From Dorea sp. D27 (GTDB lineage Bacteria > Bacillota > Clostridia > Lachnospirales > Lachnospiraceae), in the NCBI RefSeq assembly GCF_001185345.1, contig NZ_KQ236747.1, positions 296,341 to 346,510 of the forward strand: a stretch of 50,170 nt of DNA, written 5' to 3'. The notes beneath the pieces were generated by a model. It searched no databases. It was not told where the DNA came from and worked only from the letters and a program-made list of their open reading frames with translations. Shown one piece after another: positions 35,743-43,138 of the stretch. The first letter of the stretch is position 1; each line of letters begins with the position of its first letter. The position numbers were made by a program, and so were the translations under genes.

Positions 35743-35780
35743 AGCAGGATAGCAGGACACATACAGGAGGAGAACTTGGA

Positions 35781-37052
35781 ATGAAGGTATTAATTGTCGG
35801 TAGCGGCGGTAGAGAACATGCCATAGCATACAGTGTGGCAAAGAGCGATAAGGTTGATAAGATTTATTGTACTCCGGGAAATGCAGGGATAGCAGAACTG
35901 GCGGAATGTGCCCCGATCGGCGCCATGGAATTTGACAAGATTGTGGCTTTTGCCAGGGAAAGGGGAATCGACCTTGTAATCGTAGGTATGGATGACCCAC
36001 TTGTAGGCGGCCTGGTCGATGAACTGGAAGCGGCAGGTATCCGGGCGTTCGGCCCGAAAAAGAACGCGGCCGTACTGGAAGGATCCAAGGCGTTTTCAAA
36101 AGACCTCATGAAGAAATATAACATTCCGACCGCAGGATATGAGAATTTTGAAGATCCGGAAGAAGCTCTGGCCTATCTGAAAACTGCAAAATTTCCAATT
36201 GTATTGAAAGCGGACGGACTTGCTCTCGGCAAGGGGGTGCTCATATGCAGTTCCTATGAAGAGGCGGAAGCCGGCGTGAAGACGATTATGGTAGAGAAGC
36301 AGTTTGGAGCTTCCGGGAATACGATGGTCGTGGAAGAGTTTATGACCGGCCGGGAAGTCTCTGTTCTGTCCTTTGTGGATGGGAACACGGTCAAGACAAT
36401 GACATCCGCCCAGGACCACAAAAGGGCCGGCGACGGCGATACCGGCCTCAACACGGGAGGAATGGGTACATTTTCGCCAAGTCCGTTCTATACGAAGGAA
36501 GTAGAGGAATTCTGTAACAAATATATTTATCAGGCGACGGTCGATGCCATGAAGGCTGAAGGCCGGCCATTTAAGGGTATTATATTTTTCGGCCTCATGC
36601 TGACGGAAGAAGGCCCGAAAGTGCTGGAATATAATGCAAGATTTGGAGATCCCGAGGCACAGGTAGTGCTTCCCCGCATGAAGAATGATATCATAGAAGT
36701 GATGGAGGCATGTGTCGATGGCACGCTTGACAAGATAGACCTCCAGTTTGAAGACAATGCGGCTGTCTGCGTAGTTCTGGCTTCTGACGGATACCCTGTC
36801 CAATATGAGAAGGGACTTCCGATTACGGGGCTGGAAGAATTCAAGAAGCACGATGGATATTACTGCTTCCATGCCGGTACAAAGCGCAACGGGGAACAGG
36901 TTGTGACAAACGGAGGGCGCGTGCTCGGCGTGACGGCAAAGGGAAGCGACCTGAAGGAGGCCAGGGCAAATGCCTATGCGGCTACCGAATGGGTGAATTT
37001 TGAAAACAAATATATGCGCCATGATATCGGAAAAGCGATTGATGAGGCATAA
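35781..37052 (+). CDS. purD: Phosphoribosylamine-glycine ligase
   Basis: A 423-residue ATP-grasp enzyme making GAR. It begins MKVLIVGSGGREHAIAYS and has the ATP-grasp parts FPIVLKADGLALGKGV, NTGGMGTFSP and EYNARFGDPE. AGGAGG before ATG 35781 sets the start, although the frame is open further upstream inside purN. It is the last pur gene here; purH, purF, purC and purL are not in the window. Confidence 0.96.
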   Translation: MKVLIVGSGGREHAIAYSVAKSDKVDKIYCTPGNAGIAELAECAPIGAMEFDKIVAFARERGIDLVIVGMDDPLVGGLVDELEAAGIRAFGPKKNAAVLEGSKAFSKDLMKKYNIPTAGYENFEDPEEALAYLKTAKFPIVLKADGLALGKGVLICSSYEEAEAGVKTIMVEKQFGASGNTMVVEEFMTGREVSVLSFVDGNTVKTMTSAQDHKRAGDGDTGLNTGGMGTFSPSPFYTKEVEEFCNKYIYQATVDAMKAEGRPFKGIIFFGLMLTEEGPKVLEYNARFGDPEAQVVLPRMKNDIIEVMEACVDGTLDKIDLQFEDNAAVCVVLASDGYPVQYEKGLPITGLEEFKKHDGYYCFHAGTKRNGEQVVTNGGRVLGVTAKGSDLKEARANAYAATEWVNFENKYMRHDIGKAIDEA

Positions 37053-37109
37053 GCGAAGGGCGCGTATCGCTGTGGGTAAGGCGCGGTATGATATAGAGAA
37101 AGAAGGAGC

Positions 37110-37667
37110 ATGGAAACGTTGAATGATATTCAGTTGATTGGTTACAGTATCCGCAGCCAGAGGCGGAAAAAAGGTATGACGTTACAACAGCTTTCAGACG
37201 CGACAGGATTATCAATCGGATACCTGAGCAATCTGGAACGGAACGCGAACAGTCCGACCCTGGTCAACATCCAGAAGATATGTGAGGCATTTGGTACTTC
37301 TTTGTTCAGTCTTCTGGAGACGAATAAGGAAGAGGATATCATCGTCCGGCGGAATGAGCGGGAGCCGATAATCAGCGAAGAGCACAATATGAAACTGGAA
37401 AATATAGACTTTGGGCTTGTAAATGCCTCTTTTATCTATATGACAATCGAACCGGACGGAGCAGGGGATGGACTGTGGTGGGAGCATGAGTACCACGAAG
37501 TCGGAACTGTTCTCAAGGGGAGGCTGACGCTAACTCTGGACAACCAGACGTTTGAGCTGGACGAGGGGGATACGATTCTCATAAAGGCTCACACGCGTCA
37601 TTGCTATTTTAACAGGACAAAGGAGAGCTGCGTCTCTTATTGGACAAGATGTAAAGAAATCAAGTAA
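37110..37667 (+). CDS. XRE-family regulator with C-terminal cupin
   Basis: A 185-residue regulator: helix-turn-helix at about 10-65 (MTLQQLSDATGLSIGYLSNLERNANSPT) and a cupin_2 domain at about 105-180 (EHEYHEVGTVLKGRLTLTLDNQTFELDEGDTILI). Such PuuR/HipB-like cupin repressors often control amino-acid, polyamine or sugar pathways. AAGGAG ends one base before ATG 37110, which is too close; a TTG at 37119 lies 10 bases after the site and may be the real start, giving 182 residues. The target is not evident; it follows purD by 57 bases. Confidence 0.88.
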   Translation: METLNDIQLIGYSIRSQRRKKGMTLQQLSDATGLSIGYLSNLERNANSPTLVNIQKICEAFGTSLFSLLETNKEEDIIVRRNEREPIISEEHNMKLENIDFGLVNASFIYMTIEPDGAGDGLWWEHEYHEVGTVLKGRLTLTLDNQTFELDEGDTILIKAHTRHCYFNRTKESCVSYWTRCKEIK

Positions 37668-37680
37668 TCAAATGATTGCA

Positions 37681-37714
37681 AAAGCCACCGGCAGGAAATG
37701 CCGGTGGCTTTTTT
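37681..37714 (+). terminator. Strong terminator, probably bidirectional
   Basis: AAAGCCACCGGCA pairs perfectly with TGCCGGTGGCTTT around a GGAAA loop; TTTTTT follows and AAAA precedes. It separates the convergent XRE-cupin and GntR genes. Confidence 0.93.
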
Positions 37715-37746
37715 GGACTGGGGAGGACGAATGCATGGCTGTACTG

Positions 37747-38475
37747 CTAATTGCGGCTCTGCGTCAGCGTATATTCAAAATGATCGGTCAGATAATAAGT
37801 GGTAAAGAGCTCAATCGGGACTTCTCTATCCTTTACTATTCCATAGGTCAGCCCCGCCGAGTATAGAAGGGGCGTATCTTTGCTGATATCGAGATGCTTC
37901 ATGACATCGCCGTATGCAGGAACTGCTTTCAATTTCAAGGTCGTGGTTGATATTTTCACTCTGTAGTTTTCTTCGATTATCTTATAGAGAGAGCTGTTGA
38001 TGAAATCATATCCCTCAATATCACGGAAGACCTCATACGGCAGGGTGGTCTGGGTAAAGCAGAGAGGGGCGTCATCAGCGTAATAGATACGTTCAAGATA
38101 GAAGACCGGATCTGCTTTGCGCAGCTGCAGCCTGGCGACTTCTTCGGGACTGCTGATGCGTATTTCTGCTTTGATGACCTTCCTGCCAGGAGTCATCCCC
38201 TGCCGGATAATCTCTTCCGTGTAGCTTGAGATAGACGTGAGTTCCTGGAGCCGGGCCGTTCTTCTGACACAGGTACGCTTTCCCTGCATCTTTTCGATAT
38301 ATCCATTATGATACAGTTCATCGATAGCACGGCGGGCGGTTACACGGCTGACTTCGTAAGAAGCGATAAGCTGTGATTCGCTCGGAAGTTCCGCACCCCC
38401 TGGGAGTTCTCCTGACTGGATCCTGCTTATCAGGTCTTCTTCGATTCTTTTATACTTCGGTTTATTCTCGTTCAT
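37747..38475 (-). CDS. GntR-family regulator with UTRA domain (HutC type)
   Basis: A 242-residue regulator with an N-terminal winged helix (ELPSESQLIASYEVSRVTARRAIDELYHNGYIEKMQGK, about 30-70) and a C-terminal UTRA ligand-binding domain. GAGG before ATG 38475 sets the start; the frame is open nine codons further up. It is divergent from the ADP-ribosylglycohydrolase/PfkB/PnuC operon. Two palindromes in the shared 224-base gap, one inside the operon's promoter spacer, make it the likely repressor. UTRA domains bind phosphosugars, amino acids and similar small molecules. Confidence 0.92.
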   Translation of the reverse strand: MNENKPKYKRIEEDLISRIQSGELPGGAELPSESQLIASYEVSRVTARRAIDELYHNGYIEKMQGKRTCVRRTARLQELTSISSYTEEIIRQGMTPGRKVIKAEIRISSPEEVARLQLRKADPVFYLERIYYADDAPLCFTQTTLPYEVFRDIEGYDFINSSLYKIIEENYRVKISTTTLKLKAVPAYGDVMKHLDISKDTPLLYSAGLTYGIVKDREVPIELFTTYYLTDHFEYTLTQSRN

Positions 38476-38529
38476 AGCATACCTCTTTTTCAAATTGCTC
38501 ACACGGGAGAAATCCGCTGTTCTATGTCA

Positions 38530-38677
38530 ATTATACGTTTAAAAGCAGATGATGTAAACATGTTATTATAAGTGTATAAATTGGAAAATTTATCTTTGTA
38601 CAGTATGTACAAATAATATATGTTTTATTTTGCTATTATTACAAGTTGACTATATGTGTAAAAACACATATTATAAT
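38530..38677. promoter_or_regulatory. Divergent promoters with two GntR-type operators
   Basis: For gntR (- strand): TTTACA and TATAAT, 17 bases apart, occupying 38553-38558 and 38530-38535. For the DraG operon (+ strand): TTGACT (38646-38651) and TATTAT (38669-38674), also 17 apart. A perfect 8-4-8 palindrome, ATATGTGTAAAAACACATAT, fills the spacer of the latter (38652-38671). A second palindrome, TTTGTACAGTATGTACAAA, lies at 38595-38613. Both carry a GT-N-AC core as in HutC-type GntR operators. Confidence 0.75.
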
Positions 38678-38699
38678 AAGTGAAAGGAGACGTTGCAAT

Positions 38700-39695
38700 A
38701 TGAGAGAGAAGATTTTGGGAGTTTTATACGGAATGGCCATTGGTGACGCTATGGGTATGCCTCCGGAGCTATGGAGCAGAAAGCGTGTACTGGAGCACTA
38801 TGGGGAGATAGATGACTTTCTGGACGGATGTCCGGAAAATATCATTTCCTATCAATATAAAGCAGGACAGTTTACGGATGATACGAGCCAGGCACTGACG
38901 ATACTGGACAGTCTGACAGAGACGGATTTTGTTCCGTCAGCGAGAAGCATAGCGGAACATATCCTGAAGTGGGCAGAGGATGAAAATGCATTTGAAAATA
39001 ATATTCTCGGCCCTACGTCGAAAGTTACCCTCCAGCTCTTCAAAGAAGGGAAGGATGCCAGGAGGTTTTCCGATGAGGCGGTATCTAACGGGGCAGCTAT
39101 GAGAATCGCACCTATAGGCACCTTGTTTGAGCCGAAGGAGAAAGAGAAGCTGTGCGATTATGTGGCGGCAGTCTCTCAGGTCACCCATACGAGTGACGTG
39201 ACAATAGCTGGAGCGGCCATGATTGCCATGGCTGTTGCATCAGCGGTGAAGTATGGTGACAGGGAACGGATGATAGAAGATGCCTTGTCAGTTACAGAGT
39301 ATGCCATGTCTCTCGGCGCGTCTACACCGAGCCCGTCGCTTTCCGCCAGAACCCGGCTGGCCGTCCATTATGCAAAAGAGTACAAAGAGGACAGCAGAAT
39401 GTTTCTGGAGCATATATATGACATCATAGGGGCAGGCGTGAACACGTCCGAGTCTGTTCCGGCGGCGCTCGCGCTTGCCTATTATAGTTTTGATGTCCAA
39501 TCATGCGCGCTTCTCTGTGCCAATCTCGGAGGGGATACGGACACCATCGGGGCTATGGCCGTAGCCATATGCGGAGGAGCCGGGGGCATAGACAGGATTC
39601 CTCGTTCCTATGTGGATAAGATCCGGCAGGCAAATGGAGTTGATCTGGAGAAGTATGCTGACATATTGGCAGAGAAACGGGGGAGGATATCATGA
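38700..39695 (+). CDS. ADP-ribosylglycohydrolase (DraG) family protein
   Basis: A 331-residue member of the DraG/ARH superfamily. The metal-binding motifs are GMAIGDAMGMPPE (11-23), FTDDT (58-62) and GGDTDTIGA (D279, D281). Family members remove ADP-ribose from proteins or small molecules, and some open N-glycosidic bonds of nucleoside-like substrates; two magnesium ions act in the site. AAAGGAG precedes ATG 38700. The stop overlaps the PfkB gene by four bases, and a PnuC transporter follows, so a small riboside or ADP-ribose-type substrate is more likely than a protein target. Confidence 0.88.
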   Translation: MREKILGVLYGMAIGDAMGMPPELWSRKRVLEHYGEIDDFLDGCPENIISYQYKAGQFTDDTSQALTILDSLTETDFVPSARSIAEHILKWAEDENAFENNILGPTSKVTLQLFKEGKDARRFSDEAVSNGAAMRIAPIGTLFEPKEKEKLCDYVAAVSQVTHTSDVTIAGAAMIAMAVASAVKYGDRERMIEDALSVTEYAMSLGASTPSPSLSARTRLAVHYAKEYKEDSRMFLEHIYDIIGAGVNTSESVPAALALAYYSFDVQSCALLCANLGGDTDTIGAMAVAICGGAGGIDRIPRSYVDKIRQANGVDLEKYADILAEKRGRIS

Positions 39696-40588
39696 ATAAG
39701 AAATGTCTGATAATAGGAGCCGCTATGCTGGATATTATCATGGAGGTAGACAGGCTTCCGCGTTCCGGGGAAGATATGTACGCGAAGGACCAGAAGATGA
39801 CGGTGGGCGGATGTGCCTATAATGCGGCGGACATATTAAAGCATTTTCAGGTAGACCACACCTTTTTTGCGCCGGTAGGCACAGGGATGTATGCGGGGTT
39901 CATTGAAGCGGAGCTTGAAAGGAACGGTCACAAAAGTGCCGTCAAGTCCGGCCGGATGGACAATGGCTATTGCCTTTGCATGGTAGAGGCGGACGGTGAG
40001 CGGACATTCGTCACGATGCCGGGAATAGAGTGCAGGTTTGAAAAAGAATGGTTCGATTCTCTGGCCGGAGAGGACTATGAATCGGCTTATGTGAGCGGTT
40101 ATGAGATAGAAGGAGAAGGTGGGGATGTCATACTTGATTTCCTTGAGAGCGTTCCGAATCTTCTCGTATATTATGCACCCGGGCCGAGAATCACTTATAT
40201 CTCGGAAGAAAAGAGGGACAGGCTGTTTGAACTTCATCCTGTCCTCCACCTCAATGAGACGGAGAGTATCTCGGCAACAGGTGCGGATACGGCAGAAGAC
40301 GCTGCCCTGCGTCTGGCAGAAAAGACCGGCAATGTGGTAATCATCACTCTCGGTGACAGAGGAGTGCTTCTCTGTGAGGACGGCAAGACTATGGTTATCC
40401 CGGCGGAAAAGGCAGAGGTCGTGGACACGATCGGGGCAGGTGATTCACATATCGGAGCGGTCATGGCGATGCGCGCGCTCGGGCACAGCTTTGAAGAAGC
40501 TGTTCGGGCAGCCAACAAGGTATCAGCTATGGTGGTAGGAGTAAAAGGACCGACACTGACGAAAGAACAATTTGAGAAAGGATTATAG
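39692..40588 (+). CDS. PfkB-family carbohydrate/nucleoside kinase
   Basis: A 298-residue ribokinase-like kinase. The N-terminal signature is MTVGGCAYNAADIL (about 36-49); the C-terminal one is VVDTIGAGDSHIGAVMAM, with the catalytic base D251 in GAGD. Family members phosphorylate ribose, ribonucleosides, fructose-type sugars or pseudouridine. It overlaps the DraG-type gene by four bases and ends 3 bases before pnuC. In this setting, ribose or an imported riboside is the natural substrate guess. I cannot name the substrate from sequence. Confidence 0.9.
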   Translation: MNKKCLIIGAAMLDIIMEVDRLPRSGEDMYAKDQKMTVGGCAYNAADILKHFQVDHTFFAPVGTGMYAGFIEAELERNGHKSAVKSGRMDNGYCLCMVEADGERTFVTMPGIECRFEKEWFDSLAGEDYESAYVSGYEIEGEGGDVILDFLESVPNLLVYYAPGPRITYISEEKRDRLFELHPVLHLNETESISATGADTAEDAALRLAEKTGNVVIITLGDRGVLLCEDGKTMVIPAEKAEVVDTIGAGDSHIGAVMAMRALGHSFEEAVRAANKVSAMVVGVKGPTLTKEQFEKGL

Positions 40589-40591
40589 ACG

Positions 40592-41284
40592 ATGGAAAAG
40601 ACGAAACGATTTTTTACAGACTGGAGCAGATTTGAAATCAGCTGGCTCATATTATCTACGGTTATCATGATTGTGCTCAGCGTTATCTGGGGCGACAATC
40701 TACTTGCCCTCATCAGCGGCATCACCGGCATCCTTGGGGTCGTGCTGGCGGCAAAGGGAAAGGTGAGCACTTATATCTTTGCAACTGTTAATGTAGCCAT
40801 ATATGCGCTGCTCACCTTCCAGAACCATTTATACGGAGAATTCATGTTGAACGCTTTCTATTATATACCGATGAATTTTATCGGCTTCTATCTCTGGTCC
40901 AAGCACAAAGACAATGAAAGCGGAGAGGTGGAAGGAAAGAAGCTGACCGGCAGGCAGACTGTCATACTATTTGCGGTAGTTGCGGTAGTCGTGCTTGGAT
41001 ACTGGCAGATATTAAGCCGTATCGGGGGACAGCTGGCGCTCATCGACGCATTATCTACCGTATTCTCTGTCGTAGCGCTCATTATGCAGGTTGCACGTTA
41101 TGCAGAGCAGTGGCTCCTCTGGATTATTGTGAACGTCGTGTCAGTGGTCATGTGGCTGCTCCTCATAGGGAAGGATTCCTCAGCCGTGACGATGGTCGTC
41201 ATGTGGGTTGCCTATCTGTTCAATTCCGTGTACGGATATTACAACTGGAGAAAGCTGGCCGCTAAGAATGTAGAGAACAAATAA
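40592..41284 (+). CDS. pnuC: PnuC-family nicotinamide riboside (or vitamin-like) transporter
   Basis: A 230-residue membrane protein with about seven spans. The PnuC hallmarks are visible: N-terminal SGITGILGVVLAAKGK, central YGEFMLNAFYYIPMNFIGFYLW, and C-terminal EQWLLWIIVNVVSVVMWLL followed by NSVYGYYNWRKL. PnuC proteins carry nicotinamide riboside by facilitated diffusion and depend on a cytoplasmic kinase to trap it; relatives carry thiamine or riboflavin. There is no NadR homologue here, but a PfkB kinase sits directly upstream. A copy of the dispersed repeat follows the stop. Confidence 0.9.
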   Translation: MEKTKRFFTDWSRFEISWLILSTVIMIVLSVIWGDNLLALISGITGILGVVLAAKGKVSTYIFATVNVAIYALLTFQNHLYGEFMLNAFYYIPMNFIGFYLWSKHKDNESGEVEGKKLTGRQTVILFAVVAVVVLGYWQILSRIGGQLALIDALSTVFSVVALIMQVARYAEQWLLWIIVNVVSVVMWLLLIGKDSSAVTMVVMWVAYLFNSVYGYYNWRKLAAKNVENK

Positions 41285-41299
41285 TTGGCAGTTTGAGTA

Positions 41300-41604
41300 A
41301 TGTAGACGCCGATGGCGGCTCTCATCCCACAAACTAAGGTATCTGGTGAGGATTCTTACGTTCCTCCCGCTTACACCTGCGCATCTGTCCCATACCTCCC
41401 CATCGGCTATCTGCTTTACTGGCACAGGCGGGGGAGGCTGTGTGACGCTGGCAGTTGATGGAAAGGTTTTGGCTGTGTCAGTATAGTGATAAGGGGCCAA
41501 GCAGGTTGAAAACCTTGATTGGAAGCAATCGTAATGAAGAAGAGCCGGAATCGGGTACTGGGATGCTATCTCATATAGCATCCCAGTACCCGATTCCGGC
41601 TCTT
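41300..41604 (-). repeat. Long dispersed repeat, copy C, downstream of pnuC
   Basis: Aligned base for base with copy B over about 200 bases (from GGTGAGGATTC to the hairpin) and with the opposite strand of copy A further out (GGCTCTCATCCCAC region). It lacks the outermost block seen in A and D. It ends in the hairpin at 41540-41604, and 35 bases beyond the hairpin are also shared with copy B. No coding potential is supported. Confidence 0.8.
41540..41604. terminator. Perfect 30-bp hairpin shared by two convergent repeat copies
   Basis: The arm from AAGAGCCGGAATCGGG through GATGCTAT (41540-41569) is fully complementary to 41575-41604, with a 5-base loop. TTTTT follows on the + strand and the - strand side reads TTCATTAC. 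Lying between convergent pnuC and the RpiR gene, with repeat units C and D pointing at it from both sides, it is a good candidate for a bidirectional terminator. Confidence 0.75.
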
Positions 41605-41734
41605 TTTGCAGCAACGGCGTGCACGCCTCGCTTCAAACGCCCAACAATGACCGATTTGTTTTCTATGTCGCACATATTAAGCTTGTCATATCTTATCATT
41701 CATCTCATGCAGCCAGCAGCCATCCGCTGGCCAG

Positions 41735-41975
41735 TAATGCTACATCGCCGCTCTCGCCCTTGTCAGTAAAGTAGATAGCGGGCGGGGAGCCGTGTGGCAG
41801 ATGCGCAGGTGCAAGCGGAAGAGGCGGAGAATCCTTTCCGTAGCCCTTATCCTGCGGAATGCAAGCCGCTATCGGCGCGCATTCCGGAGGGTTAGGGATA
41901 CGTGAAATAGTCGGAGCCTCGGACGCATCGGAGCAGATGCCACCCGGCTCCCCGCCCGCGTCCCACTTTAATCAT
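41735..41975 (+). repeat. Long dispersed repeat, copy D, downstream of the RpiR gene
   Basis: Same orientation as copy A and opposite to copy C, forming an inverted pair around the hairpin at 41540-41604. It shares GTCAGTAAAGTAGATAG, GCGGAGAATCC and the outer block with CGGACGCATCGGAGCAGATGCC. It stops four bases before the 3' end of the RpiR gene, as copy A stops at the end of the nuclease-family gene. The 41610-41735 stretch between the hairpin and D holds nothing else that I recognise. Confidence 0.75.
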
Positions 41976-41978
41976 AAA

Positions 41979-42836
41979 CTAGTAGTTCCCCAGCTCACCG
42001 AGATATTTGTCTATTTTCTTCAGCCGCCGTTCAATGCCTTTCACCTTATGGCTGATCGTGTCCAGAAGTGCTTCGGCTATGAACTGGGGCGCCACGAGGG
42101 AATTGAAGAAGGTATTGCTGTCTACAGGTACGGTGAACAGGACGGTGGCATATTGTGCGAGCAGGGCACTTGGCTTGTCTGTTACCACAATAATCTTAGC
42201 ACCGACTTCATAGGCCATCCTGACGGATATCTTATCTATAGAAGAATAACGAGGGAAGCTGAATGCGACGACACAGTCATCCTTCGAGATATTGCACATA
42301 TGGTCCACCGGACTGATGGACGTGGAATTAGTCATCTCTACATTAGGAAGCATATGCTTCAGGTACAGGAGGAAATAGTCGCCAAGACAGCTGTTGCCTC
42401 GGGAAGAGACAATATATTTCCTTTTGCTTGATATGATGGCTTCCGCGGCTTCCTCAAAAAGGGCCGTGCTGTTGTTGACAAAGACCGATTCCATATTCTT
42501 GGCCGTATTTTTAAAATGTCTGTTGATATAGTCGGAGCTAGTATCCAGCTTGGCACGCTTGGCCACCCTCTGTGAAGGAACTGTTATGGAGCTTGAAATG
42601 CTGAGCACTTTGTCCTGGTAATCTTTGCGCAGACTTTTCTGAAAATCCATAAAACCGTCAAAGCCAAGAGAACGGCTGAAACGTATGACAGAGGATTCAC
42701 TTACACCAAGCTTTAACGCGATTTCGGTGGAGGTCATGAAACAGGCATCAGCAGAATTGTCCAATACATATCTCGCAATCATCTTTTGTGTTTTGGTGAG
42801 ATTGGCATTGTTAATAGTTTCTCTTAATTCTTTCAT
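41979..42836 (-). CDS. RpiR/MurR-family regulator (HTH plus SIS domain)
   Basis: A 285-residue regulator. The N-terminal HTH_6 domain (about 1-77) has MTSTEIALKLGVSESSVIRFSRSLGFDGF; the C-terminal SIS domain (about 125-265) has the pattern IVSSRGNSCLGDYF and AFSFPRYSSIDKIS and would bind a phosphosugar or similar ligand. GGAGGAC precedes ATG 42836. It is divergent from the alanine dehydrogenase gene, in front of which two TGAA-N-TTCA palindromes of the kind bound by this family are found. Control of ald is thus likely. Confidence 0.92.
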   Translation of the reverse strand: MKELRETINNANLTKTQKMIARYVLDNSADACFMTSTEIALKLGVSESSVIRFSRSLGFDGFMDFQKSLRKDYQDKVLSISSSITVPSQRVAKRAKLDTSSDYINRHFKNTAKNMESVFVNNSTALFEEAAEAIISSKRKYIVSSRGNSCLGDYFLLYLKHMLPNVEMTNSTSISPVDHMCNISKDDCVVAFSFPRYSSIDKISVRMAYEVGAKIIVVTDKPSALLAQYATVLFTVPVDSNTFFNSLVAPQFIAEALLDTISHKVKGIERRLKKIDKYLGELGNY

Positions 42837-43138
42837 ACTATGTCCTCCGAAAGCATACGTATTTCTATCTTATAATTAGATTTAATCATGAAAAACTGAA
42901 TTTTGCAAGAATAAATTGTAAATACAACTGACATAAAATTAACACAATTAAAAGTTTTTGTGAAAAAAATAACTTTTATTGAATATTATTGACGGCTGTG
43001 ATACTATAATTTTAGAGACAAATGAATAATATTCTTCACAAAACTAGGAAGGTGAAAAATATTGTTCACGAAAAGTCAATGCCGACGCATGGCAGCCAAA
43101 CTAATATAATTTTTAGTACCAATAGGAGGTAAAACAAA
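42837..43138. promoter_or_regulatory. rpiR-ald intergenic region with two RpiR-type operators
   Basis: Two 16-base palindromes share the pattern TGAAnAATATTnTTCA: TGAATAATATTCTTCA at 43023-43038 and TGAAAAATATTGTTCA at 43053-43068, 30 bases apart (about three helical turns). A TATAAT box lies at 43005-43010, but no good -35 is found at 17 bases (TTGACG at 42989-42994 is too close), which suggests that transcription needs help from an activator. The rest of the gap is AT-rich with no frame. Confidence 0.7.

Noticed and set aside
35119..36099. 326-codon open frame on the - strand across purN and purD
   Set aside because: Covers two confident pur genes and has no motif of its own.
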